DNA of 64,000 nucleotides from Nocardioides oceani (GTDB lineage Bacteria; Actinomycetota; Actinomycetes; Propionibacteriales; Nocardioidaceae), in NCBI RefSeq assembly GCF_030412965.1, contig NZ_JAUHJQ010000006.1, positions 1 to 64,000 on the forward strand, given 5' to 3'. Numbering within the stretch: position 1 is the stretch's first letter; every line of letters starts with the position of its first letter. Of this stretch, positions 41,111 through 49,518 are shown piece after piece. The notes beneath the pieces were generated by a model, which made no database searches, was not told the origin of the DNA, and saw only the letters and a list, made by a program, of their open reading frames with translations. Position numbers and translations under genes: made by a program.

Positions 41111-41682
41111 GTTATGTGTCCAATGCTCCTCGTCAAGAGCTCGGCTCGCGCCGGGCGGGAACGGTCGAGCGGCTGTTCGCGGCGGGCGCGGAGGAGCTGG
41201 ACGAGGTCGGCCACGAGGCGCTGACGATCCGGTCGGTGGCCGGGCGGGCGAGGGTCTCGCCGGCGACGGCGTACACCTACGTCGCCTCCAAGAACCACCT
41301 CTTCGCCGAGCTGTTCTGGCGCTACCTCGCCGAGGACGCCGACCACGAGCCGCGGGGCGCGGACGCCGTGGCGCGCGTCCAGGACGTCACCCGCCGGCTG
41401 GCGGCGCGGCTGGCGGCCAGCCCGGCGCTCGCCGCGGCGGTCACGCCGGCGCTGCTCAGCTCCGACGCCGACGTCGCCCGGCTGCGGCTGCGGATCGGCG
41501 GGGAGTTCCTGGACCGGTTCTCCCGGGCGCTGGGAGAGGACGCCGACCCTGCCGTGCTCGAGGCATTGGTGCTGGCGTTCTCCGGGGCGCTGCTGCAGGC
41601 CGGCATGGGCGTCATGACCTACACCGACATGGGCGAGCGGCTCGACGCCGTCGTCGCCGCGATCCTGGAGGGCCACGCGTGA
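41104..41682 (+). CDS. TetR-family regulator of the cyp51 locus
   Basis: 192 residues from GTG 41104; the next in-frame GTG is four codons later. The helix-turn-helix reads ALTIRSVAGRARVSPATAYTYVASKNHLFAELFW. No ribosome-binding site is visible before GTG, so translation may be leaderless. Its position before CYP123-SDR-CYP51-ferredoxin matches Rv0767c of M. tuberculosis. It probably represses its own operon through one of the palindromes at 41081-41110. The stop overlaps the P450 start (GTGA). The ligand is unknown, perhaps a sterol or fatty acyl derivative. Confidence 0.88.
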   Translation: MSSYVSNAPRQELGSRRAGTVERLFAAGAEELDEVGHEALTIRSVAGRARVSPATAYTYVASKNHLFAELFWRYLAEDADHEPRGADAVARVQDVTRRLAARLAASPALAAAVTPALLSSDADVARLRLRIGGEFLDRFSRALGEDADPAVLEALVLAFSGALLQAGMGVMTYTDMGERLDAVVAAILEGHA

Positions 41683-42917
41683 CCACCCACCCGACCGAGC
41701 AGTCCGTCGCGCCGAGCCCGCGGTCGTTCGACCCCTACGACTACGACTTCCACGAGGACCCCTACCCGACGTACGCCTGGCTCCGCGCCCACGAGCCGCT
41801 TCACCACAACCCCGAGCTCGACCTGTGGGCGCTGACCCGGCACGCCGACATCGCTGACGCACTGCGCACCGAGGGCACCTACTCCAACTCCTACGGCGTC
41901 GCGATCGAGAAGTCGGCCTGGGGACCCGACGCCCACAAGGTGATGTCGATCCTCGGGATGGACCCGCCTCGGCAGAAGCGGATGCGCGCACTGGTCTCGC
42001 GCGGGTTCACGCCACGGCGCGTCCACGACCTGCTCCCGCGCATCCAGGAGCTCACCGACCGCTACCTCGCCGAGTGCCTCGAGAAGGGCGAGATCGACTG
42101 GATCGCCGACTTCGCCGGCAAGCTCCCGATGGACGTCATCTCCGAGATGATGGGCGTCCCGGCAGAGGACCGGGCGGAGGTACGTCGCCAGGCCGACATC
42201 GTCGTCCACCGCGAGGACGGGGTGTACGACGTGCCGCCGGCCGGCGCCGAGGCGTCGCTGTGGATGGTCTCCTACTTCCTCGACATGGTCGCCCAGCGGC
42301 GGAGGCGTCCATCGGACGACCTGACCAGCGCGCTCATCGAGGCCGAGATCGAGGGCGAACGGCTCACCGACGAGGACGTGATCGCGTTCCTCTTCCTGAT
42401 GGTGGTCGCCGGCAACGAGACGACCACCAAGCTGCTCGGGCACGCGGTCTTCCACCTCACGCGCCACCCCGAGCAGCAGACCATGGTCTTCGGCAGCGCG
42501 GGCGACGGCGACCTGGTCGCGCCGTGGGTGGAGGAGACACTGCGCTACGACACCTCCAGCCAGCTGCTGGCCCGCTACCTGCTGCGCGACGTCGAGCTCC
42601 ATGGCCGGGTCGCCCCGCAGGGCTCGAAGCTGCTGCTCTGCCTGGGCTCGGCCAACCGTGACGAGACGGTCTTCAGCCGGCCCGCGGAGTACGACGTCAC
42701 GCGCGACCCCGAGGAGCTGGGCCGCATCCTGTCCTTCGGCGGCGGCCGCCACTTCTGCCTCGGCGCCAACCTCGCCCGGCTCGAGGCGCGGGTGGCGCTG
42801 ACCGCCCTGGTGCAGCGCGCCCGCTCCATCGAGGTCGACCACGACGCCTGCCGGCGGGTGCACTCGGTCAACGTCCGCGGCTTCGCAGTCGTCCCGATGA
42901 CGGTGGTCCCCCGATGA
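41679..42917 (+). CDS. Cytochrome P450, CYP123 family
   Basis: 412 residues from GTG 41679, overlapping the TetR stop. The oxygen-binding I helix has VVAGNETTTKLL, ExxR lies in VEETLRYDTSSQ, and the heme loop FSFGGGRHFCLGAN has Cys360. KLPMDVISEMMGVPAEDRAEVRRQADIVVHREDGVYDVPP and the terminal HSVNVRGFAVVPM closely follow M. tuberculosis CYP123 (Rv0766c), which also stands next to CYP51. Soluble enzyme that needs the ferredoxin encoded downstream. Substrate not established for this family; sterol-like or fatty substrates are plausible. Confidence 0.9.
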   Translation: MTTHPTEQSVAPSPRSFDPYDYDFHEDPYPTYAWLRAHEPLHHNPELDLWALTRHADIADALRTEGTYSNSYGVAIEKSAWGPDAHKVMSILGMDPPRQKRMRALVSRGFTPRRVHDLLPRIQELTDRYLAECLEKGEIDWIADFAGKLPMDVISEMMGVPAEDRAEVRRQADIVVHREDGVYDVPPAGAEASLWMVSYFLDMVAQRRRRPSDDLTSALIEAEIEGERLTDEDVIAFLFLMVVAGNETTTKLLGHAVFHLTRHPEQQTMVFGSAGDGDLVAPWVEETLRYDTSSQLLARYLLRDVELHGRVAPQGSKLLLCLGSANRDETVFSRPAEYDVTRDPEELGRILSFGGGRHFCLGANLARLEARVALTALVQRARSIEVDHDACRRVHSVNVRGFAVVPMTVVPR

Positions 42918-43714
42918 GCGGACAGCAGAGCAAGTACGCCCAGCCCGACCGCCGGCCCGCGGTCGTCGCCGGCGCCTCGTCGGGCATCGGGGCCGAGACC
43001 GCCCGGGCCCTGGCTGCGGCCGGCTTCCCGGTCGCACTGGGCGCGCGGCGTACCGACCGCTGCGAGGAGCTGGCCGCCGCCATCCGCGCCGAGGGCGGCG
43101 AGGCCGTCGCCCACCCGCTCGACGTGGGCTCGGACGAGGCGGTCGCGGACTTCGCGGCCAAGGTGGCGGCGGACCTCGGCGACGTCGAGGTGGTCGTCAG
43201 CAACGCCGGCCTGGTCGGCCCCGGCCGGCTGCTCGAGGTCGGCACCGAGCGGTTCGCCCGCGAGCTCGACGTGAACCTCGTCGGGCCCTACCGGCTGGTG
43301 CAGGCCTTCGTGCCGGCGATGGTCGAGCGGCAGCGCGGCGACATCCTCTTCGTCTCCTCCGACGTCGCCGTCCGCGCCCGGCCGTTCATGTCGGCCTACA
43401 GCGCGAGCAAGTCCGGGCTCGAGGGGCTCGTGGAGTCCCTGCAGATGGAGCTCGAGGGCACCGGCGTGCGTGCCTCGGTCGTCCGTCCCGGCCCGACGTG
43501 GAGCGAGATGGGCAGCGACTGGGACGCCGACGAGGCGGCGTTCGTGCTCGATCAGTGGGTCCGCTTCGGCCTGGCCCGCCACCCGCACTTCCTCAAGGCG
43601 CGGGCCGTCGCCGACGCGATCGCCACCGTCGTCGGCGCTCCCCGCGGCGTCCACCTCAGCCCCGTCGACGTCAATCCCGAAGCACCCGTCCGATCCCAGG
43701 GGGACCCGTCATGA
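42914..43714 (+). CDS. Short-chain dehydrogenase/reductase of the cyp51 locus
   Basis: 266 residues from ATG 42914 overlapping the P450 stop. The NAD(P) motif is VAGASSGIGAETARALAAAGF, NAG is in VVSNAGLVG and the catalytic YSASK follows FMSAYSASKSGLEGL. An Arg-rich stretch after the second strand (GARRTDRCEEL) favours NADPH. The counterpart in M. tuberculosis is Rv0765c between cyp123 and cyp51. Likely oxidises or reduces an alcohol/ketone on the same substrate as the P450s. Stop overlaps the cyp51 start by four bases. Confidence 0.9.
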   Translation: MSGQQSKYAQPDRRPAVVAGASSGIGAETARALAAAGFPVALGARRTDRCEELAAAIRAEGGEAVAHPLDVGSDEAVADFAAKVAADLGDVEVVVSNAGLVGPGRLLEVGTERFARELDVNLVGPYRLVQAFVPAMVERQRGDILFVSSDVAVRARPFMSAYSASKSGLEGLVESLQMELEGTGVRASVVRPGPTWSEMGSDWDADEAAFVLDQWVRFGLARHPHFLKARAVADAIATVVGAPRGVHLSPVDVNPEAPVRSQGDPS

Positions 43715-45099
43715 CCACCACCACGCCGCGCGACCTCCTGGCCGACATCCCGGAGGTGTCGACGGTCCTCGACGACGGGAGCGCCGAGGTCCCGGAGATC
43801 ATCCGCGGCACCGGCCACCTGCCGGAGATGCGCGTCGACCCGATCGGCCTGTTCCACCGGGTCCGCGAGGAGTGCGGCGACGTCGGCCGCTTCCGGCTGG
43901 CCGACAAGGACGTCGTGCTGGTGACCGGCGCCGAGGCCAACGAGGCGTTCTTCCGGGCGCCGGACTCCACGCTCGACCAGGCCGCGGCGTACCCCTTCAT
44001 GACCCCGATCTTCGGCCAGGGCGTCGTGTTCGACGCCAGCCCCGAGGAGCGCCAGCAGATGCTGAAGAACCAGGCGCTGCGTGGCGACATGATGCGCGGC
44101 CACGCGCAGACGATCGAGGCCGAGATCCGCCGGATGGTCGCCGACTGGGGCGACGAGGGCGAGATCGACCTGCTCGACTTCTTCGCCGAGCTGACGATCT
44201 ACACCACCTCCGCGTGCCTGATCGGCAAGCCGTTCCGCGAGGAGCTCGACAGCCGGTTCGCGCAGCACTACCACGAGCTCGAGCACGGCACGGACGCCAT
44301 CGCGTACGTCGACGCGTACGCCGACATCGACTCCTTCCGCCGTCGCGACGCGGCCCGTGAGGAGCTGGTCGCCCTCGTCCAGGGGATCATCGACCGCCGC
44401 CGCGAGCGGGGGACCGTGCCGCGCGAGGAGCGCGACCTGCTCGACGTGCTGATCTCGCTGGACATGTCGGCGGACTACATCACCGGGATCTTCATCTCCA
44501 TGATGTTCGCCGGGCACCACACCAGCAGCGGCACGGCGTCCTGGGCGATGATCGAGCTGATGCGCCACCCCGAGGTGATGGCGCAGGTGGTCGCCGAGCT
44601 CGACGAGCTGTACGCCGACGGCTCCGACGTGTCCTTCCAGGCGCTCCGCTCGATCCCGGTGCTGGAGTCGGCGCTCAAGGAGACCCTGCGGCTGCACCCG
44701 CCGCTGATCATCCTGATGCGCCTGGTCCAGGAGGACTTCGACCTGCTCGGCCGCACCATCCCGGCCGGCACCGTCGTGGCGTCCTCGCCGCGGGTCTCGA
44801 ACCGGATCGAGGAGGACTTCCCCGACGCCGACGCGTTCGACCCGGGTCGGTACATCGACCCGCGCCAGGAGGACCTGCAGAACCGCTGGACCTGGATCCC
44901 GTTCGGCGCCGGCAAGCACCGCTGCGTCGGCAACGCCTTCGCGATGATGCAGATGAAGGCGATCTTCTCCGTGGTCCTGCGCGACTTCGCGTTCGAGCCC
45001 GCCCAGCCGCTGGAGTCCTACCGGGACGACGTCACCAAGATGGTGATCCAGCTCCAGCAGCCCTGCCGCGTCCGCTACCGCCGCCGGCCCGGGCGGTGA
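43711..45099 (+). CDS. cyp51: CYP51 sterol 14-alpha-demethylase
   Basis: 462 residues from ATG 43711. It carries CYP51 hallmarks: YPFMTPIFGQGVVFDASPEERQQMLKNQALRG (B' region), IFISMMFAGHHTSSGTASW (I helix with the HTSSG signature), ExxR in LKETLRLHPPLIILMR, and the heme loop WIPFGAGKHRCVG with Cys405. Agreement with M. tuberculosis CYP51 is close over the whole length, apart from a slightly longer N-terminus. It removes the 14-alpha-methyl group of sterols such as lanosterol or 24-methylenedihydrolanosterol. Soluble. The ferredoxin gene overlaps its stop. Confidence 0.96.
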   Translation: MTTTTPRDLLADIPEVSTVLDDGSAEVPEIIRGTGHLPEMRVDPIGLFHRVREECGDVGRFRLADKDVVLVTGAEANEAFFRAPDSTLDQAAAYPFMTPIFGQGVVFDASPEERQQMLKNQALRGDMMRGHAQTIEAEIRRMVADWGDEGEIDLLDFFAELTIYTTSACLIGKPFREELDSRFAQHYHELEHGTDAIAYVDAYADIDSFRRRDAAREELVALVQGIIDRRRERGTVPREERDLLDVLISLDMSADYITGIFISMMFAGHHTSSGTASWAMIELMRHPEVMAQVVAELDELYADGSDVSFQALRSIPVLESALKETLRLHPPLIILMRLVQEDFDLLGRTIPAGTVVASSPRVSNRIEEDFPDADAFDPGRYIDPRQEDLQNRWTWIPFGAGKHRCVGNAFAMMQMKAIFSVVLRDFAFEPAQPLESYRDDVTKMVIQLQQPCRVRYRRRPGR

Positions 45100-45320
45100 G
45101 TGGCCAGATGGGCGGCATGCGGGTCGTCGCCGACCTCGACATCTGCCAGGGCCACCAGCTCTGCCAGGGCGAGGCGCCCGACGTCTTCGGCTTCGACGAG
45201 GACGCCGACGTGGTCGTGCTCCTCGAGGAGCGCCCCGACGAGTCGCGCCGCGCCGACGTCACCCAAGCCGTCAAGTACTGCCCAGCCTTCGCGCTGGCGC
45301 TCGAGGAGGACCACGCATGA
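45096..45320 (+). CDS. 3Fe-4S ferredoxin partner of CYP51
   Basis: 74 residues from GTG 45096, overlapping the cyp51 stop; ATG codons at 45108 and 45117 are alternative starts. Cluster ligands are Cys17, Cys23 and Cys62 (CQGHQLC ... YCP), with His20 at the position that is Cys in 4Fe-4S proteins, hence 3Fe-4S. The layout matches Rv0763c, the ferredoxin beside M. tuberculosis cyp51. It should pass electrons to CYP51 and perhaps CYP123. No ferredoxin reductase gene is in the window. Confidence 0.92.
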   Translation: MSGQMGGMRVVADLDICQGHQLCQGEAPDVFGFDEDADVVVLLEERPDESRRADVTQAVKYCPAFALALEEDHA

Positions 45321-45949
45321 CCGACCTGACCCGCGCCGAGCTCGAGGCCTTCTGGGACGGCTGGCTGGCCGTCAACCGCGAGGCCGAGCGGCTGGCCGAC
45401 TGGCGCGTGCTGGCCGAGGAGTACGCCGAGGACGCCAGCTACGGCTGGATGTACTCCGTCGACGAGCACTTCATGGCCGTCGGCCGCGACCAGATCCGCG
45501 ACTGGGCCATCGGCATCGAGATGGACGGCTTCGACGGCTGGCACTACGACTACGTCGCCACCGTGATGGACGAGAAGAACGGCATGGTCGTCGGGTTCTG
45601 GAAGCAGCGCTCGGGGATCGTCGACGACGCCACCGGGAAGGAGTACGAGATCCTCGGCATCGGCGGCTCGTGGTTCGGCATCGAGCGGCAGACGACCGGC
45701 GCGGACGCCGGGCAGCTGAAGATCGCCTGGCAGCGCGACTGGTTCGACATGCCGTCGACCGCGCACACGTTCATGGAGATCCTGAAGTCCGGCAAGGCGC
45801 CCGACTCGCTGCTGGAGCGGATGAAGGTCAGCGGCCACGGGGTGCCCGGGCACTACCACCACGCCGACATCCCCTCGCCGGTCTGGCCGCCACCGGTCGA
45901 GGCGGGGCTGCACGTGCGCCCCGAGCCCACGACGGGTACGACGGCATGA
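45317..45949 (+). CDS. SnoaL-like/NTF2-fold protein
   Basis: 210 residues from ATG 45317 overlapping the ferredoxin stop. The N-terminal half has a SnoaL/ketosteroid-isomerase-type layout (LEAFWDGWLAVNREAERLADWRVLAEEYAEDASYGWMYS, then GRDQIRDWAIGIEMDGFDGWHYDYVATVMDEKNGMVVGFWKQR). A 60-residue C-terminal extension (MPSTAHTFMEILKSGKAPDSLLERM) follows. The fold can isomerise steroids or act as a binding protein. M. tuberculosis Rv0760c, near cyp51, is also of this fold. Catalytic residues are not certain by eye. Confidence 0.8.
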   Translation: MTDLTRAELEAFWDGWLAVNREAERLADWRVLAEEYAEDASYGWMYSVDEHFMAVGRDQIRDWAIGIEMDGFDGWHYDYVATVMDEKNGMVVGFWKQRSGIVDDATGKEYEILGIGGSWFGIERQTTGADAGQLKIAWQRDWFDMPSTAHTFMEILKSGKAPDSLLERMKVSGHGVPGHYHHADIPSPVWPPPVEAGLHVRPEPTTGTTA

Positions 45950-47409
45950 GCGGGCTGACCAACCCGCCGGCCCAGCAGCTGGTCGACGGCAAGCTGGTCC
46001 CGGCGAGCGACGGGGCGACGTACCCGATCCTCAAGCCCGCCACCGGCGAGGTCATCGGGCACGCGCCGGACGGCACCGCGGCCGACGTCGAGGCGGCGAT
46101 CGCCGCGGCGCGCCGGGCCTTCGACGGGAGCGACTGGTCGACCGACGTCGCGCTCCGGGTCCGGTGCCTGCGCCAGCTGCACGCCGCGCTGATGGAGGAG
46201 GCCGAGGCGTTCAAGGCGTTGACCACCGCCGAGGTCGGCATGCCCGGGTTCATGATGGGCGCGGCCGGCTTCGACGTGCCGGTCGACGGGCTGCGGTGGG
46301 TGACCGACCTGCTGGAGTCCTACGAGTTCGAGACCGACCTCGGCGTCGCCACGCCGATGGGCATCGCGTCGCGGCGGACCGTGCGGCGCGAGGCGGTCGG
46401 CGTCGTGGCCGCGATCAGCCCGTGGAACGTGCCGACCCAGATCAACCTCGCCAAGATCGGCCCCGCCCTGGCCGCCGGCTGCACGGTCGTGCTCAAGCCC
46501 GCGCCGGACACCCCGTGGATCGCCGCGGAGCTCGGGCGGCTCGCCGCGGAGCGCACCGACATGCCGGCCGGCGTGCTCAACGTCGTCACGCCGCGCTCGA
46601 ACGAGGTCGCGTCGGTCCTGGCCAGCGACCCCCGCGTCGACATGGTCTCCTTCACCGGCTCCACCGCGACCGGGCGCGCCATCATGGCCGCCGCCGCGCC
46701 GACGCTGAAGAAGGTGTTCCTCGAGCTCGGCGGCAAGTCCGCCGCGATCGCGCTCGACGACGCCGACGTCGCGTCGGTCGCCGGCGCGACGGCGTTCACC
46801 GCCTGCATCCACGCCGGCCAGGGCTGCGCGATCACGACCCGCCTGGTGGTCCCGCGCGAGAAGTACGACGAGGCCGTCCAGGTCGCCGCGGCGACGATGG
46901 AGTCCATCGGCGCGAAGGACCCGGCCGACCCCGGCGCGATCTGCGGGCCGGTCATCTCGCAGGTCCAGCGCGACCGGGTGGAGTCCTACCTGCGGCTCGC
47001 GGAGACCGAGGGCGGGACGTTCGCCACCGGGGGCCACGTCCTCGACCAGCCCGGCTACTGGGTCGCACCGACCGTCGTCGCGGGGCTCGACAACTCCTCG
47101 CGGCTGGCCCAGGAGGAGATCTTCGGGCCGGTGCTGGTCGTCATCCCGCACGACGGTGACGACGACGCCGTGCGGATCGCCAACGACTCGGCGTACGGCC
47201 TCTCCGGCTCGGTCGATTCCGGCTCTCTCGAGCGCGCCAAGGCCGTCGCCGACCGGATCCGCACCGGCACGCTCGCCGTCAACGGCGGCGTGTGGTTCAG
47301 CCCGGACGCGCCGTTCGGCGGCTACAAGCAGTCCGGCCTCGGCCGGGAGATGGGCGTCGCCGGCTTCGAGGAGTACCTCGAGGTCAAGACCATGGCCTTC
47401 CCGGCCTGA
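45946..47409 (+). CDS. Aldehyde dehydrogenase (AldA/Rv0768-like)
   Basis: 487 residues from ATG 45946 overlapping the SnoaL stop. NAD-binding region AISPWNVPTQINLAKIGPALAAGCTVVLKPAPDTPW, SFTGSTATGRAI, general base Glu in FLELGGKSAAIALDD and catalytic Cys in HAGQGCAITTRLVV are all present, with EEIFGPVLVVI near the end. It closes a chain of seven genes joined by four-base overlaps. The likely role is to oxidise an aldehyde from P450 or alcohol dehydrogenase action on a sterol or alkyl chain. It corresponds by position to Rv0768 aldA. Confidence 0.92.
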   Translation: MSGLTNPPAQQLVDGKLVPASDGATYPILKPATGEVIGHAPDGTAADVEAAIAAARRAFDGSDWSTDVALRVRCLRQLHAALMEEAEAFKALTTAEVGMPGFMMGAAGFDVPVDGLRWVTDLLESYEFETDLGVATPMGIASRRTVRREAVGVVAAISPWNVPTQINLAKIGPALAAGCTVVLKPAPDTPWIAAELGRLAAERTDMPAGVLNVVTPRSNEVASVLASDPRVDMVSFTGSTATGRAIMAAAAPTLKKVFLELGGKSAAIALDDADVASVAGATAFTACIHAGQGCAITTRLVVPREKYDEAVQVAAATMESIGAKDPADPGAICGPVISQVQRDRVESYLRLAETEGGTFATGGHVLDQPGYWVAPTVVAGLDNSSRLAQEEIFGPVLVVIPHDGDDDAVRIANDSAYGLSGSVDSGSLERAKAVADRIRTGTLAVNGGVWFSPDAPFGGYKQSGLGREMGVAGFEEYLEVKTMAFPA

Positions 47410-47420
47410 CCGAACCCCCG

Positions 47421-47457
47421 CTGGTCGAGGAGGTTGCGCAGCAACCGTCTCGAGACC
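47421..47457. repeat. GGTCGAG/CTCGAGACC intergenic repeat
   Basis: CTGGTCGAGGAGGTTGCGCA continues into GCAACCGTCTCGAGACC. Inner GTTGC/GCAAC and outer GGTC/GACC parts can pair. This element is a familiar dispersed intergenic repeat of Nocardioides-type genomes (from memory). A related but degenerate copy, CTGGTCGAGCACGGCGCG, begins at 63361. It lies between the ALDH and SDR genes. Confidence 0.65.
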
Positions 47458-47484
47458 CCGTGAGCTGAAAGGCAGCCGCAACCC

Positions 47485-48234
47485 ATGAACAGACTGCAGG
47501 ACAAGGTCGTCGTCGTGACCGGCGCGGCGCAGGGCATCGGCGAGGTGTACGCCCGGTCGATCGCGGCCGAGGGCGCGGCGGTCGTCGTGGCCGACCTCAA
47601 CACCGACGCCGGCGAGAAGGTCGCGGCCGGGATCAACGAGACCGGCGGGCGCGCGATCTTCGTGCGCACCGACGTCAGCTCGCACGAGTCGGCGGCGGCC
47701 CTGGTCGAGCGCACGGTCACCGAGCTGGGCGGCATCGACGGGCTGGTCAACAACGCCGCGATCTACGGCGACATGCAGTTCGACCTGCTGGTCAGCGTCG
47801 ACTGGGACTACTACCGGACGTTCATGAGCGTGAACATGGACGGTGCGCTCGTGATGACGCGCGCGGTCTACCCCGAGATGCAGAAGCGCGGCGGCGGATC
47901 GATCGTCAACCAGAGCTCGACCGCGGCCTACCTCTACTCCGGCTTCTACGGCCTGGCCAAGGTCGGCGTGAACGGCCTGACCCAGCAGCTGGCCCACGAG
48001 CTGGGCGGCATGGGGATCCGGGTCAACGCGATCGCGCCGGGCCCCACCGACACCGAGGCGACCCGAACCCAGGCGGGCGGGGCGTCCAAGGAGCTGGTGA
48101 GGTCGCTGGCGATCAAGCGGATGGGCCAGCCCGAGGACATGGTCGGCGCGTGCGTCTTCCTGCTCTCCGGCGAGGCCTCGTGGGTGACCGGCCAGATCCT
48201 CGCGGTCGACGGCGGGCAGACCTTCCGTGGCTGA
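47485..48234 (+). CDS. Short-chain dehydrogenase/reductase (Rv0769-like)
   Basis: 249 residues from ATG 47485. Motifs: VVVTGAAQGIGEVYARSIAAEGAAVVVADLN (NAD-binding with Asp after the second strand, so NAD preferred), NNAAIYGD, SSTAAYLYSGFYGLAKVG (catalytic Tyr and Lys) and the terminal GQILAVDGGQTFRG. Normal family length. It opens the second part of the cyp51 neighbourhood, where M. tuberculosis has Rv0769. The stop overlaps the next start by eight bases. Confidence 0.92.
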   Translation: MNRLQDKVVVVTGAAQGIGEVYARSIAAEGAAVVVADLNTDAGEKVAAGINETGGRAIFVRTDVSSHESAAALVERTVTELGGIDGLVNNAAIYGDMQFDLLVSVDWDYYRTFMSVNMDGALVMTRAVYPEMQKRGGGSIVNQSSTAAYLYSGFYGLAKVGVNGLTQQLAHELGGMGIRVNAIAPGPTDTEATRTQAGGASKELVRSLAIKRMGQPEDMVGACVFLLSGEASWVTGQILAVDGGQTFRG

Positions 48235-49081
48235 GCCCGCCGGTGCGGCCGGCCCGGCCGTCGGGTTCGTCGGGCTGGGCAACATCGGCAAGCCGATGGC
48301 GCTGCGGCTCGCGGCCTCGGGCCTGCCCCTGCACGTGTACGACGTCGCGCCTGGGCCGTTGGCCGAGCTCGCCGCCGCGGGGGCGCAGGTCGGCGGCTCG
48401 GTGGCCGAGGTCGCCGCGGCCGTCGACGTGCTGTGCGTGATGGTCCGCGACGACGAGCAGGTGCGCGACGTGCTGCTCGAGGCGCTCACGAGGGCCCGGG
48501 AGGGGCTGACGGTCGTCGTGCACTCGACGGTCGCGCCGGGCACCCCCGGCGAGCTGGCCGACGTCGCCGCGCGCCACGGCGTACGCCTCCTCGACGCGCC
48601 CGTCAGCGGCGGTCCGATGGGTGCGGCCGAGGGGACGCTGGCGATCATGGTCGGCGGGGACGAGGACGCCTTCGCGGCGGCCCGTCCGGCGCTCGAGGCG
48701 ATGGGCACGAAGGTCGTCCACGCGGGGCCGGTCGGCGCGGGGACGCGGTTCAAGCTGGCCCGCAACCTCATGCACTTCGTGTCGTTCACCGCCGCCACCG
48801 AGGCGCAACGGCTGGCCGAGGCCGCCGGGCTGGACATCAAGGCGCTCGGCGACGTCGTGCGGCACACCGACGCGATCACCGGCGGGCCGGGCGCGATCAT
48901 GCACCGCGACACCACCGCTCCGATCGCGCCGGACGACTTCTGGCACGGCGTGTTCTCCCACGTCGTGGCGCTGGGGGACAAGGACCTCGGGTTCGCGGTC
49001 GCGCTGGCCGACGAGCTGGGGGTCGACGTGCCGCTCGCGCGGCTGGCCGAGGAACGGCTCGGGAAGGGGCTGGGACTGTGA
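48227..49081 (+). CDS. 3-hydroxyisobutyrate dehydrogenase-like NAD(P) oxidoreductase
   Basis: 284 residues from GTG 48227. Rossmann motif VGFVGLGNIGKPMALRLAASGL, the substrate loop LLDAPVSGGPMGAAEGTLAIMVGG, and catalytic Lys in GTRFKLARNLMHFVSFTAATEAQRLAEAAGLD are the beta-hydroxyacid dehydrogenase signatures. It should oxidise a 3-hydroxyacid or a related small or acyl substrate in the cytosol. Rv0770 is the positional counterpart in M. tuberculosis. Stop overlaps the next start (GTGA). Confidence 0.9.
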   Translation: MAEPAGAAGPAVGFVGLGNIGKPMALRLAASGLPLHVYDVAPGPLAELAAAGAQVGGSVAEVAAAVDVLCVMVRDDEQVRDVLLEALTRAREGLTVVVHSTVAPGTPGELADVAARHGVRLLDAPVSGGPMGAAEGTLAIMVGGDEDAFAAARPALEAMGTKVVHAGPVGAGTRFKLARNLMHFVSFTAATEAQRLAEAAGLDIKALGDVVRHTDAITGGPGAIMHRDTTAPIAPDDFWHGVFSHVVALGDKDLGFAVALADELGVDVPLARLAEERLGKGLGL

Positions 49082-49518
49082 GCGAGGACCGTGCCGGGAA
49101 GCGCGATGCCGGGAAGTTCGACGGCCTGCCGGAGACCCGCCGCCGCGGGCTCGAGAAGATGGAGGAGGTCTACGGCTTCGAGATGTCGGACGGCACCGGC
49201 GACTTTTTTGGCTACACCGCCGACCACCTCTTCGCGGACATCTGGAACCGGCCGGGCCTCTCCGACCGCGACCGGCGGCTGCTGCTCATCGGCATGCTCG
49301 CCGGCCAGGGCGCCGCGGACGTGCTCGGGATCCAGGTGCCGGCGGCGTACGCCAACGGGGAGCTCGACGACGACGCGCTCCGTGAGATCGTGATCTTCGT
49401 GTGCCACTACGCCGGCTGGCCCCAGGGGGCCCGACTGAACTCCATCGTCGAGGAGACCATCGCCAAGGCGGCCCGCCGGGCCGCGCGTGCGGCGGAGCAG
49501 GCGGGGGAGTCGTCCTGA
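49078..49518 (+). CDS. Carboxymuconolactone decarboxylase-like protein (AhpD superfamily, Rv0771-like)
   Basis: 146 residues from GTG 49078. The all-helical CMD domain shows ADIWNRPGLSDRDRRLLLIGMLAGQGAADVLGIQ and EIVIFVCHYAGWPQGARLNSIVEE. The CxxC of AhpD is absent; only CHYAGWPQGA is kept, as in true carboxymuconolactone decarboxylases. Position agrees with Rv0771. Possible role: ring-opening lactone step or a redox helper; not determinable. A run of six T bases in codons 42-44 (GACTTTTTTGGC) is unusual in this GC-rich context. Confidence 0.88.
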   Translation: MSEDRAGKRDAGKFDGLPETRRRGLEKMEEVYGFEMSDGTGDFFGYTADHLFADIWNRPGLSDRDRRLLLIGMLAGQGAADVLGIQVPAAYANGELDDDALREIVIFVCHYAGWPQGARLNSIVEETIAKAARRAARAAEQAGESS

